Source: an uncultured Bacteroidales bacterium (GTDB taxonomy: Bacteria; Bacteroidota; Bacteroidia; Bacteroidales; UBA932). Taken from it: a stretch of DNA of 7,536 bases. The notes under the pieces are model-generated. The model ran no database searches. It had not been told where the DNA came from and saw nothing but the letters and a program-made list of their open reading frames with translations. A program made the translations under genes and the position numbers. Below, in pieces: positions 1 to 4,654 of this stretch (positions are counted from its first letter, which is position 1; every line of letters starts with the position of its first letter). Location of the stretch: positions 1 to 7,536 of the forward strand of contig CABTXO010000072.1 of assembly GCA_902488725.1 (NCBI GenBank), given 5' to 3'.

Positions 1-1
1 G

Positions 2-997
2 GACATGATGGTCAAAGGGGTGAAGGGCTTCGACTACGAGCGCGCCTTCCAGGCGATGAAAGCCACCGCCACCAATCCCCGCTACGACTGTATTCCGGAA
101 TATACGGCCCTCGGCTGGGTGCCTTTCGACAAGGAGAAGGAGTCCGTCTCGAAAACGCTGGAATATGCCTACGACGACTGGTGCATCGCCCGGGCGGCCA
201 AACTCCTGGGGCATCAGGCGGATTATGAATTTTTCCTGAAACGGTCGAAGAACTACCGGAACCTCATCGATCCTGAAACGGGCTACATGCGGGGCCGCGA
301 CTCTCATGGGGCCTGGCGTACGCCGTTCGCTCCGATCGCCTACCAGGGACCCAACTCCGTGCACGGCTGGGGCGACATCACCGAAGGGTTCACGATGCAG
401 TACACCTGGACGGTGCCGCACGACTTCGAGGGCTACATGGCCGTCGCCGGGAAAAAGCGGCTCACCCAGCGGCTGGACAGCCTCTTCCTGGTCGAGATGG
501 ACGAGAATATTCCCGGTGCCCACGACATCTGGGGGCGCATCGGCGGCTATTGGCACGGCAACGAGCCCTGCCACCACGTGACCTACCTGTACAACTGGCT
601 GGGAAAGCCCTGGGAGTGCCAGCGCTGGGTCCGGTACATCGCCGACCATTTCTACGGGGCCGAACCGGGCTCCCTGAGCGGCAACGACGACTGCGGGCAG
701 ATGAGTGCGTGGTACATATTCAACTGCATGGGCTTCTACCCCGTCTGTCCCGGCAGCAACGTCTATTCCCTCGGTTCCCCCTGCGTGCCCGGCCTGAAGG
801 TCCGCCTGTCCGGCGGCGGCACCCTGGAAATCACGACCGAGGGCTGGAGCAGGGATGCGGTCTACGTCAAGGCGGCCTACCTGAACGGGAAGCGGCTCGC
901 CGCCCCCGCCCTCCGCTACGAAGACATCAAGGACGGTGCCCACCTGCATTTCGTGATGGCAAAGAGACGCATAAGAAATTGCTATTCGGTAAAATAG
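2..997 (+). CDS. GH92 family exo-alpha-mannosidase, C-terminal part (5'-truncated by window edge)
   Basis: This is the C-terminal portion of a glycoside hydrolase family 92 enzyme. Characterised GH92 members are calcium-dependent, inverting exo-alpha-mannosidases that remove terminal mannose from N-glycans or mannans. The frame is open to the left edge. The Met at position 5 is internal, because family members continue upstream of the KGxxGFDxExAxxAM segment (about 10-60) and are usually around 700-760 residues, so roughly half is missing. Counting from that Met, HGNEP (residues 184-188, positions 554-568) carries the Glu known in the family as general acid. GNDDCGQMSAW (residues 226-236, positions 680-712) carries the Asp region that supplies the general base. 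MGFYPVCPGS and YSLGSP follow, then the C-terminal beta-sandwich. Retention of the Glu favours ordinary mannosidase activity over the mannose-phosphate uncapping variants. The last 12 residues are unlike normal family ends (see findings). The gene converges on the GH106 gene. Linkage specificity cannot be read from this fragment. Confidence 0.5.
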   Translation, partial: DMMVKGVKGFDYERAFQAMKATATNPRYDCIPEYTALGWVPFDKEKESVSKTLEYAYDDWCIARAAKLLGHQADYEFFLKRSKNYRNLIDPETGYMRGRDSHGAWRTPFAPIAYQGPNSVHGWGDITEGFTMQYTWTVPHDFEGYMAVAGKKRLTQRLDSLFLVEMDENIPGAHDIWGRIGGYWHGNEPCHHVTYLYNWLGKPWECQRWVRYIADHFYGAEPGSLSGNDDCGQMSAWYIFNCMGFYPVCPGSNVYSLGSPCVPGLKVRLSGGGTLEITTEGWSRDAVYVKAAYLNGKRLAAPALRYEDIKDGAHLHFVMAKRRIRNCYSVK

Positions 998-1014
998 ACA
1001 ATATGCAAACTGGT

Positions 1015-1043
1015 GTGGCGCAAAGTTGTGGGTGATGCGCCGC
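1015..1043. terminator. Weak hairpin in the convergent intergenic gap, possible terminator
   Basis: GGCGCA (1017-1022) and TGCGCC (1036-1041) form a perfect 6-bp stem with a 13-nt loop. The stem extends to 8 pairs if a G-U wobble and an outer G-C pair are counted. No U-tract follows on either strand, so this is not a canonical intrinsic terminator. A second GC arm pair, GCCGG (1052-1056) with CCGGC (1072-1076), lies 3' of it. The whole 88-bp gap between the two convergent stop codons contains nothing else I can support. A termination role rests on position alone. Confidence 0.5.
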
Positions 1044-1085
1044 CTGCGCTTGCCGGTGTCCCGATTTTCTTCCGGCGGACTCCGT

Positions 1086-4000
1086 TCACTCTTCCTTCTC
1101 CAGCAGGACCGGACCGAGAAGTCCGGACGGCCGGAGCGGATCGTCCGGCAGATATTCCTGCCGAATGGTTCTCGTGTACGGTACCGCTCCCGGCTGGGCA
1201 TCTCCGACAAGCCGGTTTACCCATGTGTTCGTTATCTTCACTTCAAGGAGGTTTTTCCCGGGGACGGCGCTGTCTGAAATGTTGAAGCGGAATGGCTTCC
1301 TCCAGAGGAGGCCGGCAGGCTTTCCGTTGAGGAAAACCTCTGCAATGTTCTGGACGTTGCCCAGGTCGAGCCAGATCTGCCCGCCTTCCATCCACGACGG
1401 CTCAATTTGCAGATCTTTCCTGTAGGTGGCCGTTCCCGAATAATACCGGATGCTCTTGTCGCTGCTGCGCGACCAATCTTCAAGAGACGGGAATGTCGTT
1501 TGTGCGGGCGCCCCCATGCCGTCGAACGCAACCTTCCAGGACCCGTTCACGGAAGTCAGCTGCCGGACATGCGGCACAGGTGCTTCGTAAGATGTCTCCG
1601 AGGTCTTGTTGCGGAACATGACGAACAAGGCATCGTAGGGATCGAAGTGAAGCGAAATTGAAGTGTACTCTCCCTCCATTTTGTAAGAAGGCTTGGCGCG
1701 GGTTCCTGTCACCGCATTCCAGATCTCAGGCTCGTATCCGGAGTGGTGGAGCAGGATCCGGACATTTCCCGCCGTGTCGGTTCGGTTGAGCAGCCAGTAC
1801 CACTGCATCTCGCCTTCTTCCCTATGTACGAATCTGATGTCCAATCCGGAGGAGGACCGCACGTATTGCATGTCGGGATGGATCCCCAGCGTACGGATGA
1901 CTTCCTGCATCGTCATTCCTCCGAGCACCTTGCCTTTCCCGATGGAGTTGATCCCTTTCGGGCGGGCCCAGAGCGCATTGGCAAGGGTCTCGAAGGCCGC
2001 GGGGTCATCCTCCAGACTCGGACTGGCGACAGGCCGGTTCCCGGCGACGACCGCTCCGGCCTTGACCAGGGATTCAAGTCTGCGCAGAACCGGCAACGTG
2101 ATTTCCCGGGCGTGATCCGGATCCAGGTAGATGAAGCGGTACCGCGTCCCGGCAGCAGAGACGAGCCCTCCCCTTCGGTATTCGATTGCGTGGAGGAGCG
2201 CATCGGCATTGACGAAATCAAAGTTGTATCCTTCGGGGACGGGAGGGAGCCGGTTTTTGAAGAGCGCCGTGATGTTGGAACTTTCGCCGTAAAAATAGAG
2301 AATGTCCGCAATGTTCCGCCCCTCCTGCAGCAAGTAGCAACTTCTCGCGAGATAGGTCATCCAAGGCCTGGCGGCATTCTCCGCCCAGGTCTCATGGCGC
2401 GTAAACCACTGCCCGAAGCGTCCCAGGGAGATGCCCGGCCTGAAAGAATCCAGCGGTTGGTGGACGGACGTATGGATGACAAAACGGTTGATGCCGTTGG
2501 CCATTTCCCAGTCCGCCGTGGGTTTGAGCGTCTCCGGAACGAAACTCCAGGCCTTTCCGGCTGCCGTCAAGGATTCCGCCGCCACATATTTCTGGCCATA
2601 AATGTGCGCCACGGAGGCGGATTCCCGGATGTCCGCCCCGCTTCGGCCGGCGTTTCCTGTGGCCCACATGGCGCCCATCGGCACGGCGGCGCGTTTCTTG
2701 ACCTCCATTCCATCGAAGACGCAAGCCCTTTCATATTCATGGGACTCGGAATATCTTCCCATCCCCCTTTCCGCCAGCAGGTCTGTCAGCAGATCGTAGT
2801 GGTTCCGGACGATGAGTTCACCCAAAGTCTTCCGATAGTCAAAGAGGAACTTGTCCGTATCCTCGGATGAGTCGATGACGTAGCCCGCCAAGGCAGGCAT
2901 CCAGGTGCGCAGGTCATACCCCCGCAGTTCCCGGAAGTCCTCGAACAGCTTGTCGGTCCAATTGAGACATCCGGCCTCCCAACTGTCCGCGACCACATAC
3001 TGGAGCCCCCGCCGACCCAAAAGGCCTCCGGAAGCATCCTTGTACATGTCGAGATAGTGGCTGAAGTACGCCCGCACATGCTCGGCGCTCAACTTATCCA
3101 CCTCAAGCCCTGTCGCTTCAGCAGATGCAGGGACATTCTCACGTCCGGTCAAAGAAAAACCGAAACGGAGGATTTTCCAGTTCCCGGCCGGGGCATCCCA
3201 ACGGAAACGTCCGTCTTCCGTCATGTTCCCGCTCAGGTCGAGCACGTCCGTCTTCGCGATGGCCTCGCCACATGCAGGGGTTGGCTTGTCCGCAAAGACC
3301 CGGGAGACACCGAATCCGGCCTTTTCGGCGAAACAATTGACCCGCGGGACCGTGTACAGTTTGAACTCTGTGATGTCGGATCCGGTCTCCACGGCCCGAT
3401 GCGCGTTTCCGGTCGCGTCTCCGGTGTCAGGAATGGTCCAGACGAGCCGGAAACAGGTTGCCGTAACGGGGGTGAAGGACAGGGCTACCATCCCGGCTGC
3501 GACATCCGAAAGTTCGGCGATCCTGCGGAAATGCAGACCGTCGTCGCTTGCCGCGAGAACCGGTGCGATGCCCGCATACCATTTTTGGGTCATGGCCGTC
3601 GCCGCCAGATCGACGGCGAAAATCTTTCGGGGGCTGCTGAACGTGTACTGGATCCAGGCCTGGCTTCCCGGACTTCCGAACGAGAGCCTTTCAGCCGTGG
3701 CGAGATCTCCGTCCGTCAGCATGGACAGGGAAAATTTCCCGCTGCTGGACGTGATCTTCGGATGGAGTTTCTCCACCGGTTCATAAGAATCCGGCATCCG
3801 GATGGCCAGAACGGCGATGTCTTTGTATAGAACGGGCGGTACGAGTTCTTGGCCGTTCAAGAAACGGTGCTTTTTCTCGATGTTCTGGAAAGGTCCCGTC
3901 TGAAAAGGAGGATGCGGCAGAAGAGTTTCAACTACCTGTCCTCCCCGGATGTCCCGCTCGCTCCAGACTATTTTTTTCATGGCCTGTTCCGGTGTAACCC

Positions 4001-4412
4001 AGGGACCGCCGCTTTCGCTCCATCCGGGGGATCCCGCAATCGCCATTTCGAGGCCTTTCCGGTCCGCCAGTTCAACGGTGAACCGGAAGGCGTCTTTCCA
4101 TTCCGGACTCATGTAGGTCAGACGGTGTTCAACAACTTGCGGCATCGAAAAAGCGGCATCGAAATTTTGAAAGCCGCCGATTCCGGCACGTTCCATCCAG
4201 TCGAGGTCTTTTCGGATCCCCTCCATTGTGACGTTGCCGTCCATCCAGTGCCACCAGACGCGGGGGCGGGCTTCCGGTGGCGGCGTTTTGAAGTTTTCTT
4301 CCAGCTGCATGCCGAGGATGCCCTCCTTTCCCGGCTTGTTGCAGGAAATGAAAAGGAACAAGGCCGAAATGAGGGCCGTGCCCTTGAATAAAATAGAATC
4401 TGTTTTTGACAT
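1086..4412 (-). CDS. GH106-family alpha-L-rhamnosidase, predicted lipoprotein
   Basis: A complete 1108-residue protein of the GH106 type. GH106 enzymes are inverting, calcium-dependent exo-alpha-L-rhamnosidases acting on pectic, arabinogalactan and related glycans. Residues 1-23 are a signal peptide ending LFIS before Cys24, the probable lipidation site. The family signature around RVWWHWMDGN (51-60) opens the catalytic part. Residues about 225-355 resemble an inserted F5/8-type (discoidin-like) beta-sandwich, with TDGD at 233-236 and ASDDG at 288-292. Conserved acidic motifs are ADSWEAG (Asp476, Glu479) and AAESLTA (Glu613); these are catalytic or metal-site candidates, not proven assignments. 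Residues about 950-1108 form a C-terminal galactose-binding-like jelly roll (WLDLGNV, VFLNGKPAG). The ATG at 4412 is chosen because the signal peptide follows directly; the leader is A-rich without a Shine-Dalgarno. The residues after Cys24 (NKPGKE) lack the acidic cluster of Bacteroides surface-export signals, so a periplasm-facing location is more likely (inference). The gene is transcribed divergently from the susC-like gene. Confidence 0.5.
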   Translation of the reverse strand: MSKTDSILFKGTALISALFLFISCNKPGKEGILGMQLEENFKTPPPEARPRVWWHWMDGNVTMEGIRKDLDWMERAGIGGFQNFDAAFSMPQVVEHRLTYMSPEWKDAFRFTVELADRKGLEMAIAGSPGWSESGGPWVTPEQAMKKIVWSERDIRGGQVVETLLPHPPFQTGPFQNIEKKHRFLNGQELVPPVLYKDIAVLAIRMPDSYEPVEKLHPKITSSSGKFSLSMLTDGDLATAERLSFGSPGSQAWIQYTFSSPRKIFAVDLAATAMTQKWYAGIAPVLAASDDGLHFRRIAELSDVAAGMVALSFTPVTATCFRLVWTIPDTGDATGNAHRAVETGSDITEFKLYTVPRVNCFAEKAGFGVSRVFADKPTPACGEAIAKTDVLDLSGNMTEDGRFRWDAPAGNWKILRFGFSLTGRENVPASAEATGLEVDKLSAEHVRAYFSHYLDMYKDASGGLLGRRGLQYVVADSWEAGCLNWTDKLFEDFRELRGYDLRTWMPALAGYVIDSSEDTDKFLFDYRKTLGELIVRNHYDLLTDLLAERGMGRYSESHEYERACVFDGMEVKKRAAVPMGAMWATGNAGRSGADIRESASVAHIYGQKYVAAESLTAAGKAWSFVPETLKPTADWEMANGINRFVIHTSVHQPLDSFRPGISLGRFGQWFTRHETWAENAARPWMTYLARSCYLLQEGRNIADILYFYGESSNITALFKNRLPPVPEGYNFDFVNADALLHAIEYRRGGLVSAAGTRYRFIYLDPDHAREITLPVLRRLESLVKAGAVVAGNRPVASPSLEDDPAAFETLANALWARPKGINSIGKGKVLGGMTMQEVIRTLGIHPDMQYVRSSSGLDIRFVHREEGEMQWYWLLNRTDTAGNVRILLHHSGYEPEIWNAVTGTRAKPSYKMEGEYTSISLHFDPYDALFVMFRNKTSETSYEAPVPHVRQLTSVNGSWKVAFDGMGAPAQTTFPSLEDWSRSSDKSIRYYSGTATYRKDLQIEPSWMEGGQIWLDLGNVQNIAEVFLNGKPAGLLWRKPFRFNISDSAVPGKNLLEVKITNTWVNRLVGDAQPGAVPYTRTIRQEYLPDDPLRPSGLLGPVLLEKEE

Positions 4413-4559
4413 CGTAGTTTTCTGCCCGTGCGGACATTGTTTTTCATAAAATTATCAATAGGAAATGGAAAGATGCGCGGATGAGCATAATTCAAAGTGG
4501 TTTTGTCAAAAAAGTGAGCGGACGTTCAAATAAGTCTTGCCACCTTTAACAACCCATGC

Positions 4560-4577
4560 GGAAATGTGGGGAAATGT
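4560..4577 (+). repeat. Direct repeat GGAAATGT with 10-bp period
   Basis: GGAAATGT occurs at 4560-4567 and again at 4570-4577, so the copies are 10 bp apart, about one helical turn. A related GGAAATG lies at 4461-4467. Same-face direct repeats upstream of a divergent operon are a common operator form for AraC-type and response-regulator DNA-binding domains, including the hybrid two-component regulators that control many PULs. Its role here is inferred from layout only. Confidence 0.5.
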
Positions 4578-4589
4578 TTAGCTTTAAAC
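4576..4589. promoter_or_regulatory. Dyad GTTTA-N4-TAAAC
   Basis: Perfect 5-bp inverted arms GTTTA (4576-4580) and TAAAC (4585-4589) flank a GCTT spacer. The site overlaps the last two bases of the upstream direct repeat and contains the TAGCTTTA promoter-like sequence. A 5-bp dyad in AT-rich DNA can arise by chance, so this is a weak call on its own. Confidence 0.5.
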
Positions 4590-4592
4590 CGT

Positions 4593-4609
4593 GACAGTGT
4601 TGCACTGTC
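4593..4609. promoter_or_regulatory. Perfect dyad GACAGTG-TTG-CACTGTC upstream of the susC-like gene
   Basis: Seven-base arms GACAGTG (4593-4599) and CACTGTC (4603-4609) are perfect inverted complements around a TTG spacer. The dyad ends 45 bp before the susC-like ATG. It could be a 17-bp operator for a dimeric regulator, or a hairpin in the 5' untranslated RNA with a tight 3-nt loop. No T-tract follows immediately, so a terminator or attenuator is not favoured. The symmetry is seen directly; the function is inferred. Confidence 0.5.
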
Positions 4610-4654
4610 GAGAAATTTTGGCCTGTTTCAATAACCTTTTATGAATGTTTTTTT

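Larger units (their letters stand above)
4413..4654. promoter_or_regulatory. Divergent intergenic control region between the GH106 and susC-like genes
   Basis: This 242-bp stretch is much more AT-rich than the flanking genes and must hold the promoters of both divergent genes. I looked for the Bacteroidota consensus (TTTG near -33, TAnnTTTG near -7) on both strands. Only single-mismatch -7 candidates appear, for example TAGCTTTA at 4579-4586 and AAATTTTG at 4613-4620 on the plus strand, and neither has a correctly spaced -33 element. No promoter is therefore assigned. The susC-proximal part (4560-4609) carries a direct repeat and two dyads, listed separately. No Shine-Dalgarno precedes either start, as is usual for the phylum. 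A run of seven T (4648-4654) abuts the susC-like ATG. Confidence 0.5.

Noticed and set aside
550..1035. Separate gene in the overlapping plus frame 550-1035
   Set aside because: Most of it is an Arg/Pro-rich shadow of the GH92 gene. Only its final part, after about 958, may be meaningful, as a frameshifted GH92 tail; that is reported as a finding.
1743..4391. Long plus-strand open frames at 1743-2870, 3057-3830 and 3849-4391
   Set aside because: They lie entirely inside and in codon register with the well-supported GH106 gene on the minus strand and show no protein-family signature.
4413..4654. Canonical Bacteroidota promoter (-33 TTTG / -7 TAnnTTTG)
   Set aside because: Only -7-like matches with a mismatch were found, and none has a properly spaced -33 element, so no specific promoter is claimed.
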